A program made the translations under genes and the position numbers. The notes beneath the pieces were generated by a model. That model made no database searches. It had not been told where the DNA came from and saw only the letters and a list, made by a program, of their open reading frames with translations. Source: Linnemannia elongata (taxonomy: Eukaryota > Mortierellomycota > Mortierellomycetes > Mortierellales > Mortierellaceae). Taken from it: 64,000 nt of DNA. The DNA lies in NCBI GenBank assembly GCA_036320915.1, contig JAXBDG010000007.1, positions 806,001 to 870,000 of the forward strand, read 5' to 3'. Positions 12,901-25,850 of this stretch are shown one piece after another; position 1 is the stretch's first letter; each line of letters opens with the position of its first letter.

Positions 12901-15900
12901 CGTCGTAGTGCTGAATGGTCGCTCCAAAGGAATCCAGCTTTCTCTCCAATGTCTCAAGATGCTTGGTCTTCCACTCCTTGGTCTGCTGGCGCTTCTCCTG
13001 CTCAGTTGGCTCGCGGTTCTTGGGGCTGTTGGTCTGTGCCATCGAGTCGCGGCAGGCAGTGATCCACTGGCGGATATCCTCGGTAGCCTTGGAGTGGGTG
13101 TAAAACTTGGCGGCCATTAGGGTCTCGAAGCAATCCTCCTCGATGTAACCCTCTAACTGCTTCAAAGCCTGTCGGATACGCTCCATCGACTCTTCAACAC
13201 TTGACTTGCTGGCAGCGGCAGAACTGCTGCCCTCCAGATCCCTAGATTCTGCATCGGCATCTTCTGCGGTAGCCAACATGTCGAGATCAAAGGCTGTTTG
13301 TTGCAAAGCTGGGTACTCGACCTCCTGCAAGACCGAGAATTGGTACTGACCATCGACCGAGACCTCGTTGGCCGCCATAACCATAGCTTCCAGGGCTTGA
13401 CTATTCAATGCAAAACAACTGGAACGCTCCAAGCTTCCGAGACGGACCTTGACGGCGTCGATCTGCTGAGCAATCGCGGTTTCGATGCGGACTAGATCGG
13501 CGTGGAACTTGCCGTGGAGGGCAATCTCCTTAGAGGTCTCATGGATCATCTCCATTTGGGCCTTGGCTGCCTCCAAGCGGGCAGGGATCGACTCCATGCG
13601 CTTCTCGAAGTAAACCTTGTTGGCCTCCAAAATAGCCTTTTGATCTGCGTCGACTTCAAGTTGTTCAACAAAGTCGGCGGTAGCGGCGGCGGCAATCGTC
13701 TCCGCACGGGTGGAAAGCTCGCGAGCCTGCTCTTCGACGGCGGTCATCAGCTCAAGAAGTGAATCCTCCTCGAGCTGGAAGGCCTCCCAGTGCACCCAAC
13801 GCAGGGCCTCGACGCGCCTCTCCAAAGCCGCAAGTCCCTCCTTCTCAAACTGGGCAATGGCGATACGCAAGCTGGACCAATCCTTCATAGGCTTGAGGAT
13901 CGAGTTGTAAGCATCCGACTCCTTCTCGAGTGACGACCATGCGGATGTGATTCTCTCCGCTTGATGCTGACGCTTCGAGGCATGCTCGTCGACATCGCTG
14001 CCAGTGCCATTGACGGCGGAGCTCTGAAGAGTCTCGAGGCGCTCCTTGAGTTCCAGGTAGGTATTCTTTTGGAGGGAGAGCTCCTGTCCCAATCGAATTG
14101 TATCGGTCTCCAGGGATGTAATCAAGTTCTCCACTGTCTGCGACTCTGACGCGGCAGCCGACTCTTTGTTCTTGGCAAAGTAGCCCCTGTTTTCCCAGAG
14201 GTTGTGAAGCTCCTGTCTCTGGGTCTCGGACCAGGCCATGAACTTGTCGGCGGCCTGTTCGAACTGCTGCATCTCCAATGCACGTTGTGCACGGAGACGT
14301 TCGGCCTCTAAACGGAGACGCTCAGCCTCTGCTCGAAGACGCTCGGCCTCCTGCTGTCGAGCCAGTTCATCATCCATGCGCTGACGCTCCTTCAAGGCCA
14401 AAGCGACTGTCTCGGCCTTCTTTGTCAGAGAGAGAAGCATTGCCTCGGTGGCGGTGTCAAACTCGGCAAGCTTGGACTCGATACCGTGGTTCAACTCTGA
14501 TATCCTGTCCTTGTTCTGACCGATCTTGGTCTCCATCTCTCGAAGTTGTGCTGTAGAGGCGTCGGTGTCGAGATGGGCGAGGTTAGCGTTGAGGATACTG
14601 GCCTGCTTGGCCAATGCCTCAGGAGTAGTCTCGGCATCGCTCTCGGTCGAGGTAGAATGCTCAGCGTCGACAGCCAAAATCTCATCCTGGACTTCCTGCT
14701 TGTACTCGATCATCTCTTCTATCTCCTGACGCAAAGACTCTGCGCAGGCAGAGATCGCTTCGAGAGTGGCCTTCGGGAGTCGAGAGAGTTCCTGGACTGA
14801 CAAAGAATGCTCAGCCTTGGAAATAGGGCTCAGAGATCCAGTGGTAGGTGATGAAGGCGTCAATGTCGCAACGGAGGCGGTCGATACGGAAACTGACAGG
14901 GCAGTGAGGGTGGGGGTAGACTCAGAGAGGTCAGCAACGGTTGAGGATGAGGGCGAAAGTGACTGATCCTCATCATTTCCGTTCGTTGTCGCATTCGCAC
15001 TGTCTGAATCAGCGCTGGAGTACAGACAGGCCACTCTCTCGCTCGTCTCATGGACCCAGTTCAACAAGTTGTTGACGCGCTCCAACTTGTCGGTCTTGTC
15101 CTGGATCTCCTCGCTCTGTTTCGTCTCTGTGGCGGCGAGGTCCTGAAGACGCTTTGAGAACTCTCGATCGTAGAGGACTTGATCAAGCGTCTTTAGAGCT
15201 GCCTCGACCTGAGCACGGCAAGAGTCAATGTGCTGACGTATGACAGCATTGGAAGCTTCGGATCTGGCCTTGGCCTCATCGGTGGAGCAGTCAACTGGAT
15301 ACTCCAAAGCGCCAAAGTAGGACTCGAGCTCCTGAGCCAACTCGTTGATACGAGACTCGCGTTGGTCCACCGACAGTGGGCCTAATTGTTCAAGAAAAGC
15401 TTAGAGTTAGTACACCTGTTATCGTCAGTTATCATTATAAAGATGTAAGTCGCATGTGCATGTACTTACTCTCGAGCTCGCGGTCGTAAGCATCGGGGGT
15501 ACCAGAGGCAAGAGCAGATCGATGCTGGGCAAGCTCTTGGAGTCGAGTGGTAATCTCTTGGAGAGACTTGCGTTGCTTGACAACATCGGCGACATAGGCA
15601 ACTTTGTCCTGGAGAACCCGACGCTTGGTGCCGAGGGCGGATTGCCGGTTTTCAAAGTCGCTAGGGATTGCTTGGCCAACAAACACCAGCGCAGCTCCCA
15701 ATGTGGTCCATGTCTGTTCAACCTTAGGCTTGGTCTCGTCATCATAGGCCTTGAGCTGGGCCTCAAACTCGTTCACACGAGCATCAAGGAGCTGCTGAAG
15801 TTGAAGATGGTCATCGGCCGAAGAATCCTTGACATCCCCAGTCCATTGTGCTTGATCGACCACAAACTGCGAGATGGCCTGGTCAATATCCTGGCACCAG

Positions 15901-18900
15901 TTGTTAGCATATGCCAACTGCTGCTCCCACAACGCTCGCTTCTCAAGACAGTCAACTTGGTATGAGCGATGACGGATGTCTGTCTCCAACTCCTCGATGG
16001 CGTTCTCGAGAGTGTCCAAAGAGTCCTCCAGCTCGACTTGAAGCACCTTCGAATGGATGGTTGCGCTCTCGAGAGCTTCCTGGATCCTCTGTTGGATGGC
16101 TTGGAACTCCTTCTTCTTGTCCTCGACATGTGCAGCCTCCTGGGCCAACTCTGCCTTGAGACGCTCGAGCTCAGTCAGCTGTGCCTCAGGGGTCGAAAAT
16201 TGGTTGCCTACTCCTCCGGAGCGAGAACCGCTCTCGCCAGGCCACGAAGAAGATAAATCCTCGACTTGGTCGCGAATAGACTGAACTTTATCGTTGGACT
16301 CGTCCACCCATAGACGCTGATCCTGTAACTCGGTAACAAGTTCACGAAGGCCATCCTGGTAGCGAAGAAGTTCTTGGTACTCGGCCAAAAGGGGATCCAA
16401 TGCCCTGTCCAGGTCAGAAGTGTGATTGAGTCGTCCCTTGAGAACATACTCCAAGTCTGTCAGGTAACCTTGCAAGGATGACTGCTCGGGAGAAGATTCG
16501 TCGTGCTGCTCACCCGCGGCAGCTTGCTTGGTAGGCATGGGCCCATTCGACACAACTAACTCGAGCTCCTTGGGAAGACCACTGAGGAGATTTCGGATAG
16601 CCTCCAGCTTCTCTACTGTATCGTGCGAAGCCTCGATGTCCTCCTTAAGATCCGATGCCATCGCAAGCAACTCGCCGTCCAATCCATCAGCCTTCTCGAG
16701 GTATTGGGCCACCTGAGCAGCATGGTCGGCCAATTGAGCGGCATAGTTGAGCTGAAGGTCCAAACGGGTGTATTGTTGCTGGAAGGATGCGAGCTCATTC
16801 TCGAGGTGTGCTGGCATTTGCTTTTCCTCGGGTTTCATTCGGCGGGCGCCAGCTTGTGGGGTCGATACCGGCGTTGCTGAAGCCTCAGAGTGAGAAGGTG
16901 CAAACTCTTTGAGATCTGCATAAGTGCGCAGGGCGGCGTTGACACGTGGATGCTTCTGGATACCGGCGATCGAGACAAGATGCTGGATCTGTTCCTTCAG
17001 GTGCACCGCGGCCTTGTGGTTCAGGCCTTAAATACACGCATTATACAAGATGATATGAACTGATTGTGAGTAAATGAACCTTTGTAACATATGTGGACAT
17101 AATAGGGCGAGTTTTTGTTGGCATACCTGAGGTGTCAAGATCTTGCCTGCTCGCTTCCAGAATGGCGGTATATCCATTGACGGCATCTAAACGAACGATA
17201 AAAGCGACGCCGGTGAGAACTATGCAAAAAACGCCTTGTTAAGACATTGAGGACACAACTGTTTGAAAAGCGCCGCTTTACCTTTGCATGTGGTGGTCAA
17301 AACATTAACCTCGGACTGGGACTCGACCAGTTGGTCAACCCAGAGAAGACGCTGGCGGACAGTGTCCAGATGATACTTTTCCTTGTCATTCAAAGCAAAC
17401 AGGCGGTCGAGATGCTCTCTGAGGTTCTGCTGCAGCTGCTCTGATTCGCGGTGCTGCTCAGCGCGAGCCTCATCAAACTTGTGAAGATCACCTGCCTTGT
17501 TCACAACCCGCTGCAGAGCCTTGGCCAGGGCAACCAGCTGGGGAAGTCGAGCTGCCTTGAACTCCTCGAGGCTCGTAAAGTGCTCCGTGTTGGCGACAGC
17601 AGTCTCTCGAACTGAATCCGCAGTCTTCTTCCACAACTGCTCGTCGGCGGCAAAGCTGTCCATGCCGACATATCCCCGCTCAACCATGTCCTTCTCGGAA
17701 GTCTCGAGATATTGCTGCAAAAACACCGCTCTGTCGGTGAAGGCACTCCAAGCTGTGTCCCATTGCTGCTTCAGTCCCAGACGGGTCTGGAGACGTTCCT
17801 GTGTCTGTTGGATCGAGACCTGACTCCGCTTGATATCGTCAAAGAGACCAAGGCAAGTCTTGTCCTTCTCCAGAATCTGAAAAACTGACTCTTGCTCCAA
17901 AGCGACCAACTGATTGCTGAGAGCACTGGAGCGGCGGCTCAGCTCCATCAAATCGCCGTGCTGGCTCGGCTCTAGGTGTTCCAACGCCGAGTAGTCCGTC
18001 TCAAGAGCCGCCAGATCCGCACGCAACGTTGAGAGGGACTCTGTCAACTGCCGGCACTCTGCCATAGTCTCTGAATCACGCTCGCGGTCCGACCTCAGAA
18101 TCTTGGCCTCTTCCAGCAGAGTTTTCACGACATGAAGCTTAGACTGGACAATGGCGGGATCCTGTCTGGCGCCAGAAGTCGCGGCCATGGCCGTGACTCG
18201 AGCTCCCATGGCCTCATACGCCTGGTAGTCCACCGACTCGAATTTTTCAAGGGATTGACCAATGGCCTGGACCTGGGCAGCGAAAATGTCCAGGGGTGTT
18301 TTGTCCTCCAAACCGAATCCGATCCACGTAGGCTTCTTGCTGAACCTGGACTTGATATCCTGCAATGCAGCCTGGCATGAAAGAGTGACCTCGAGGAACT
18401 CCTTCATCTGTCGATCACCCTTAATGGCCTCCTGCTTCTCATGGAAGCACACCCGCAGGTCCTTGACAAGACAGACCAGACCGGAATGGCGCTTCTGGAC
18501 AGCTTCCTGGACTGTCGGTTCCTCTGGACCCCGCCCTTCCAATGGTGGTTGCTGGAAAGTCGCCTCGAGTTGAACCAACTCATCCTCGATACCAGCCACT
18601 AATGCCTCAACCTCTGCATCAGGCTGCCGCATCTCCCAGGAATTGATTGCATCCATCGTATCCTCCACACCTTCAAGGATCGAACGCGCCGTAAGAAGGT
18701 ACTCCAAAACACGAGTGGCGTAAGCGCAATGGGTCGCTTCCTTGGGCAGCAGATCCTCGACCTTCTCCAGGTTGTTCATAACACCGCGCATCAGGTCCTG
18801 GACCGCTTTCGTCGTTCCTTCTGCTGTGATGTCCTGGGTTTCTGCAACGGCCTTCTTGACTGCCTCGGCCTGTTCATCCAGTTTGGCGAACCCGCTCAGA

Positions 18901-21351
18901 CGGAATGTCGTGACCTCGCCCTGTTCCTCTTCAAGCTCTCCCTTGAGTTCCTGGAGCTCGGTCATGAAAAAGTCCAGGTCCACGTCCTGAGTAACGTCGC
19001 GGGTCATGTACTCCTTGACAGTCTTCCATCCCTTCCATTCGTCCTCAGAGACAAATGAGGGCACTTCGATGTTGGCCAGCCAGACGACACTCTCGCCAAT
19101 CCATGCCTCGGACAGGACAAACGCATCCAAGAACAATCGCAAGAGACGATCGTTCGAGAGGTTCTGCTGGGCCTTCTCAATGATAACGGCCAGATGGGGT
19201 AACCGAACAGTCGTAAGCTCGTTGTTGCGGGTGGTGAGATGTTCAGGGGCGTCATAGTGGTGCACCTTGGGGTCCATAAGAGCCGTCAAGAAGTCGACGT
19301 ATGTCTTGAGCAGGAAACTAATCGATGAGAGGTTGACATCCTGTTGCTCCAGAATCGACTTTTGGGATCGGTCCTGCGGCGTCTCCTGCGATCGCTTCTC
19401 CGCAAAGGCCTCCAGCTGGGCCTCAAACTTTAGAATCTCACCGTTCACGCGGTCGATTTCCTGGGTGCAATCGATGATCCATTTCACCTCCTCAGCAGTG
19501 TCTTTGGTTTCGACAACTTTGTTGGTAAGCGCCGTCCAGATTGTCTCCAGCTCCCACCATTTCTTGTCCATCTCGCTAATCTGCTCGGGAGGCAGATCTG
19601 GGTTCTCATATTCGAGGAGTTCCTCTCGAACGTCGTGGAGGTGGGACATGATGTGCTCCTTGACAGCTTGCTCCTCCTCGATCGCCTTGATGGCATCCGT
19701 CAGAGGCTCCAGATCCTTGGACCGATCCAATAGAGAGGTTGTGTCGGGTGCATGGGGAAAGTCCTTGTCTTGCTGTTTGATCCACTCGGAGAGCTCAAGA
19801 ATGCCCATGTGATATTCTGCCAACTTTTCGTCCAACTCCTGCTGACGCCGTTCAAGATCCATGGGATCTACAGGTGCTTCTGGGTCTTTGACTTCCGTGG
19901 ACGGCGACAGCTCCACATCTAGTTCCACATCAGAGTCCTCGTGGTCGGAATCCGAAAAGACATGGTCGACTCGAAGACCCCTTTCAATACTGATACCTAG
20001 GTTGCCGCCCAGTTCCTTCTCGACCTCATCGTCGTCATCGTCGTCGTCATCATCATCGTCTTCATCGTCGTTGCTGAGATGATTTGGATATGAGTAGGAA
20101 CCGTCCTCGTTCCTGATTCCAGCGGATTGTTGTCCGTCCGCCCCGGCGGATATCGATACAGATTGTCGTCGCAAGTGGTCCTTCTCACGTTCACGCTGCT
20201 CACGTCTGAGTTGTCGTTGCAGCCGTCGCTCCTCCTCCTCTTCGCGTCGTTTCCGGAGGGCCTCTTCCTCCTCCTTGGCCCTCTCAGCGGCTCGAATGGA
20301 CCAGCCTTCGATTTCCATCCGCTTGAGTCGAATGCGCTCCAGCTCTTCTTCTTCCTCTCGACGCTTCCGCTCTTGTTCTTCCTGAAGTCGACGCCGCCGT
20401 GCCTCTTGATCTTCTCCTGCGAGAGCTAACCGCTCGTCCTTTGCTTGCCGGCGCCGTGACCGCAACTCCTCCGCAAGGGCAGGGTCCTGCTCCGACTGTG
20501 CTTTAGACATGACACTGTAGTATTCAGAGACATAGGTCATAATGGATCGCTCATCTGGTGTTTCGATCTCGACCAAGTCTTCTGGACCAAGGAGCCGTGG
20601 CAACTTCATACATTGGTAGGCTACCTCGAAGGCTCGGGTGAGCGTCCGCCGCCACTCATCAGCTGTCTCGAAGGTCAAGGGCAAGATGGTCGAATAGAAC
20701 TCTGGAAGGAACTCTGGGTCGTGTCGATGGATGAGTGCTGTAAAAACTAGACCTGTCCTCCAGGAGCGATGAAAATCCTGAATTGGGGGGATCACATCGG
20801 AATAGTCCTCCAGTTGATAGCGAACCCAGCGCAAAAGGGCCTGTTTGGCATCGACCTGGTGAGAAGAGCCCTTCTTCTTGCCTTTAGGAGCTGGTGCCTC
20901 TTCCGTGTCCTAATTTGCAATAAAGATAGAAAAAAAGGTAAAGGATTGATTGGTGTTTGTTTTGTGGGTTGTTGGGGGTTGCATGGGGGGAGGAAATACG
21001 GAGACAGAAGTCCATTAGGTAGACTTCATGTGGTTTTTTGTTTGTTTTTTTGGGCCATGCTCTGATACGATCCCGCATTGACTACGGTTGTACCAAATGA
21101 AGCACATGCAAATGGATAATAAAGAACAGGCCATCAGGCTAAAAGGTCCAAAAGAAAAGGGGAGCGATTGCGCTATGGGCGCACATGCGAGCGAATGACC
21201 CCTCCCTATCGTCGCTTTCCTCTGCTCACACCCACCACCCCATGCTGAAAAGTAAAGGGAAGCGGAAAGATACCGTGGATTACACAAGGAAGGAAGAAGA
21301 GGGGAAAGATACCGTGCAACGCAACTGGCGGGCACTGTAACAAAGACAATG

Positions 21352-21389
<38 letters not shown>

Positions 21390-22228
21390 AACACTAACTG
21401 ACTGGATGTCGTTGGAAATGCAGACCACAAACAATATCACAAGTAGAGAAAAAAACTTACCAGATCATCTCCCGTGGCGAGGAATGGATAGAGCTCTGCT
21501 ACAGTGTTGGCCATTTGTTGGATTTGGAAGCGGTAGATGATAATCCACACGAGGCCTAGGGTCAGCTTGACGTTACCGTCCACAATGTCCTCATTCCCGA
21601 CAGTGCCCAGTCCTTCGTCGGTCCGTTTTTCCAGAAAAGCCAGTGCTTTGGAAACATTGGCCATCTGGTGGATGCGCATGTTGCCTCGTTCGGGCTTTAG
21701 AGGCTCCTGCGAGACGGCCTCTAGTAGGGCAATCAGCCGTTTTCCATCTCGAAGGTCGCGCTCGATGGATGTCATGGGCACATAGGAGGGGTTGTTGGCG
21801 GAGAGCTGGACGTTGACCCAACGCATGAAAGCCGTCTTTTGAGTTTCGAGCTGCGAACTGGCAGCAGCATAAGACCGGACCATGTCTTCGCCCGCGTCGA
21901 GATGGTTGTTGGTGGTGCTGGTATGTAAAAGGTTGATGGTGCTGCTGCTGGTGTTAAGGTTGCTTTGAGAGAAAGGAAGGGAAAGGGAGGAGGTGCTGAG
22001 GTTGATGTTACTGCCGTTGCCTCCATACTGCTGCTGACCAAGGCCTGTTGTTGTGCTGTTGTTGAGGCTGCTGTTGCTGAGGTTGCTACTGCCAAGGCTA
22101 TAAATACTGCTTATGTTGCTGCCGGTGTTGTTGCCGTTGTTGGTATTGGTACTGCTGTTGTTGTTGCCATTGGTGTTGGCTCCATGGCCAGCCGACTGGA
22201 GCCGTTTGCTCTTGAGGAGCCAGGACAT
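9959..22228 (-). CDS. spectraplakin-like giant protein (CH-CH, spectrin-like rod, GAS2/GAR)
   Basis: Predicted actin-microtubule cross-linker of 3780 residues. Exons on the minus strand are 21461-22228, 17282-20909, 17127-17186, 15470-17026, 10509-15381 and 9959-10415. They sum to 11343 bases, exactly 3781 codons, with all phases consistent. After a Ser/Asn-rich start, CH domain 1 covers about 127-240 (TAFMRWVNVQL, RDGKRLIALLEAVSQE, PERGNMR, NEDIVDGNVKLTLGLVW). CH domain 2 covers about 275-385 (ALLRWVRYQLEDY, WRTGLVFTALIHRHDPE). Next come a charged EER/RREE segment, a run of about 12 Asp from a GAT repeat, and some 2500 residues of Leu/Glu/Gln-rich helix with Trp-spaced, spectrin-like character. 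A Ser-rich basic region follows. The GAR domain ends with GRYVFGDVEPKVCYCRILRS and MVRVGGGWSELSKF (about 3594-3630). Its first segment (LDVEVARVVNASGFTMKV) starts near 3482, so a linker of roughly 85 residues interrupts the domain. Repeat number cannot be counted by eye. Confidence 0.9.
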
Positions 22229-22369
22229 TTCAGTGCTCTTGTTTGTGTGCTAATGGAAATAAATAGATGCAGCCGTGTGTGTATGTGTTTATGCGGTGCC
22301 TGTGTGTTGTGTGATGCGTGCTCTGTTGGATTGCGAAACGAGAAGAGAAGTATGGGTCGAGTGCATGCA

Positions 22370-22560
22370 GCAAAAAAAAGAAGGGAGAGTTGAAAGCAGG
22401 AAGGAGGAGGAATAGGAGGAGTAAAGAAGAGTGTATGATTGAAGGAAGGAAGTGAAGGAGAAGGGAAGAAGAAGGGAAGGAGAAGGCGAGTTGCAAGAGA
22501 CAAGGAGAGTCGGTCAGTCGGGAGGGGGTATCGATTGATAGAAAAAGAGTAATTGACAGA
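22370..22560 (-). promoter_or_regulatory. pyrimidine-rich leader of the spectraplakin-like gene
   Basis: The sense (minus) strand upstream of the start at 22228 is CT-rich: the + strand shows AGGAGGAGGAATAGGAGG and GAAGGAGAAGG runs. It matches the sense-strand pyrimidine tracts of other genes here. A second such tract lies at about 23040-23300. Confidence 0.35.
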
Positions 22561-25500
22561 AGGGCGGGAGGACAGACAGACACACACGGATGGATGGATG
22601 GGCAAACAGACGGATAGGATAGGCAGGCACACCAATGATGGAGATAATAAAATAAAGGGGAGAAGAAGAAGGTAAGAAGGTAAGTAAAGAAGAGATGAGC
22701 AATTGAAGTGTGTGCGTGGGTGTGTGCCGAGAGGAACGACGAGACGAGACAAAGAGAAAGAGAGAGAGAACAATGAGAGGAAGGTGCGATCACGATCCGG
22801 AGACTGGAGCTCATTCCTTCAGACACAGGGACGAGTAACAGGCACCCGTCAAGGCACAGATAGTGTCTCTTTATTGTATTGTATCGACTACTTGCCTTTC
22901 AATAAGCAGGAAAAAAAATAAAAGGTAAGGCTCAATGGGCTGCCGCTGCAAGGTGAGTGAGTGGCAAGGTAGGTCCAAGAGTCGACAAGGGGGTGTGTAT
23001 GTATATATGTATGCCGTATGTATGTAGGTTGGTGAGTGTGTGTTGAATAAGAGGAGGAGGGGTGAGTCGAAAAGAGAGAAAGAAGTGAGCTTACTCACGG
23101 AGAGAAGAAAGACATATGGCAGAAGCAAGAAAAGAAGGGAGAGAGAAGGGGACGGACAAGGGGCGCTGTCGTTGAGTGAATGGAGAATATATGTCTATGC
23201 AGAGTAATGTTACTTGATGGAGGAAGGGAGGAGGAATGGAGGGAAAGAGAAGAGAAGGGGGGGATGGGTGATGAGGGGGAAAGAGGAGGAACCACAAAAA
23301 AAGTTCATACAACTCATATAAGGGTGAGACAGGCACCGCAGACGGGGTCTCAGTCTCTGACTGATGGACTGATGGATTGATATGTATTAAAAAAAAGGTT
23401 TTATCAATTATTATTACATATGTGATGATTTAGCACAGTGGCTGGCACCCATACTCACATTCGTATTTGTATACAAACATCCAGGGGGAATAAAGACGAG
23501 AGAGAAGGGGAGAGAAACAATAGAGTCCGACGCAATCAGGAGGAGGAGAGTCTCATGTTAGCAATCTGTATTTTGACTATTTTTTTTCTTCTTCCTCTTC
23601 CTCTTTCCTCCTCCTCTTCTTCACTCCGTTGGTGTAGAACTCCACTTTGTAGTCCATCCACACCCACTATCCAGTCTGTCTAACGTCAGAATCGAAAGGG
23701 GTTCAAATCCAAAGGAGGGAGGGGCGAAGTTTGTTTGCCTCCTTTCTCTTCTCTTCTCTTCTCTTTATGTGATTCTTGTTCCCTTGATGTTCCTTTGGAC
23801 CCCAACAACACCATCGAGACCCCCTCCCCTCTCCCCTTTTTCTTTCTCCTTCTTTCCCTTCGTTCTTTCCTCATAATCCTTCATTGACAAAGAGATGAAA
23901 GTCCACTAACTAACACATCGAGAAATAATCCATCTCTACCCCTTCTCTCCATCCTCGCTGCCTTATTTTTCTGCGCATTCAGCCCACCGTTGCGACAAAA
24001 TTGAAAAGGCAAAAAGATGAACAGTTGTCCATCGCTCTCGTTCACACTTTGCACACTTTTTTCAATGCCTCTGTGGACTGGCATATGCGAGAGCCCATGC
24101 ACTAAAATTAGTGAAAGGAGAGGAGGGTCTGTCCACTTTACCTCCCTCCCCCCCCCCCCCCCCCGATTGATTGTTTCTTCCTTTCTTTGTACCCTGTTGC
24201 TGTTGGGCACAATTTGCTTCATGGAAGTGGCGCGTCGCGTGTTAGGTGTATGTCCCTCTTCCTTCCACTCAATTCACGTACATTTGCCGCCTCGCTGTTT
24301 CTCTGTTCCACAGTGTACGTGAATCAAGTCTTTTTTTTTTTTTCTTTCCGAGGACTCACTCAGAACAAGGACACAATTGGTTGTCCCAAAGGGCAGTCAC
24401 TCCTCCGCCCATTCCGCTGCAGCAACAAAGGCGATGATGATTTCTTCTCCCCTTTCTTCTCCCCTTCTCTTCCTCTTCCTCTCTCTCTTCTTCTTTCTCT
24501 TCCTTCTTTCTTTCTCCTTCCTCCTTCCACCCCCCTTCTCCTTTGCCAAAAAAAAACCCAAATCAAGCATTCGTTACACATACATCTTGCCTTGCCTGCA
24601 CAGACCCAACACCCTTTCAATTGCTCTCTCTTCTCAACCTCCAATTGATATCTACAACTCCTCTTCATCCTCTCACATCCGATCTTTCTCTCCGCTCTCT
24701 ACACCACCACTGCTCAACAATAACCGACCGCCAAAGAACCACCACCACTACCTTCACTGTACCACAAACAAGCCAATCGAAAATACATTTCGCCCAAACC
24801 CTCCTTCACTGTTTACCTCTTCTTCTTCTCTCTCACTCATAACAACGCCCTCGTCCCCTTCCCTCGTCTCCCAATCGCCTCGCGTCGTCGCACTCCTTTA
24901 TTACTGTTGAAACAGTTGGTAACTTATCAAACCCAAGCCAAGCCCAATTGGTAAGTCGTACAAGCGAATCGCCCGGCGCCGAGTATTCCGCCGTCTTAAT
25001 CCGCAATGAACACCACACGACCTACCCGATCCCTCCATTCCCTCTTCGCCCCAATCTATTCCACCCACATACACACACACACAAACACACACCGCGTATC
25101 TCCACATTTTTTTTTATTTATTTCATTGCACTGAATGGACGGGTGTCTGGTCGTGTTGATATGCCTTTGGCGACCTATTATCCGTTAGAACAGGAACCAC
25201 ACACATACTCCAACAGACCACTTTCCACTTGCACACACACGTACGCACGCTCACACGGGAACCCTGTCGCCGCCCCCTCCCCTTTTTGCCCCTTTATCGG
25301 TTCTTATTTTTTTTTCCTTGGCCAGGCTCTCGAATAGAAAGGGGAGAGACAACGACGAGCATTGACCCTTTCTCTCCATTGACATTCGCCCAAAACCCTC
25401 CACTCGTTTGTTTTTTGTGTTCGTGCCCCCTAAATTACTATCGGGTCTTTCCTTTTCCTCCAAGGGAAAAATGATGGGAGTGGCTTTGATTGTGTTTGGG

Positions 25501-25850
25501 ATGAAGAGGAGTTCCCTTTTCTGTTTTCTTCAGAGTCTTTGAAGAGACAGAGAGAGAGAGCGAAGGGGTGGGGAAAGAAGGAGAGAAGGGAGTCAGGGAG
25601 GGAGTCAGAGAAAGAAAAAGACGCAGTTGCAGTGAAGGGAAAAAAATATAAACACAAACAATAACAAACAGTAGGTAACCCCGATCGGAAAACTGTACTT
25701 AATTACTCATATCGTCATTTCTTTTTTCTTTTTTTTTTTCATTATTCTGTCGTATCTTTTTTTTTTACATACATAGCCACCTGTTAATTGCGCCCTCCCT
25801 TTCGTACTTTTTCACATCCTCAGCCTTTTTTTTTTCTTTCTTTTCCTGCA
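22561..25850. other. long divergent intergenic region
   Basis: It lies between two divergently transcribed genes. The left half is GA-rich on the + strand and the right half (24140-25850) is CT-rich, so each half is pyrimidine-rich on the sense strand of its neighbouring gene. A run of about 17 C sits near 24148-24164. No coding exon is supportable; the open frames are low-complexity. Confidence 0.45.

Noticed and set aside
19267..19812. Long + strand open frames across the giant gene (also 10584-10970, 11820-12245, 15456-15965)
   Set aside because: They are antisense shadows of a Glu/Leu-rich coding region; they show Ser/Arg-rich composition and no domain.
23180..24668. Multiple Lys/Glu or Ser/Phe-rich frames in the 22.5-25.8 kb region
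   Set aside because: They are translations of GA/CT-skewed DNA, open on both strands because of low complexity.
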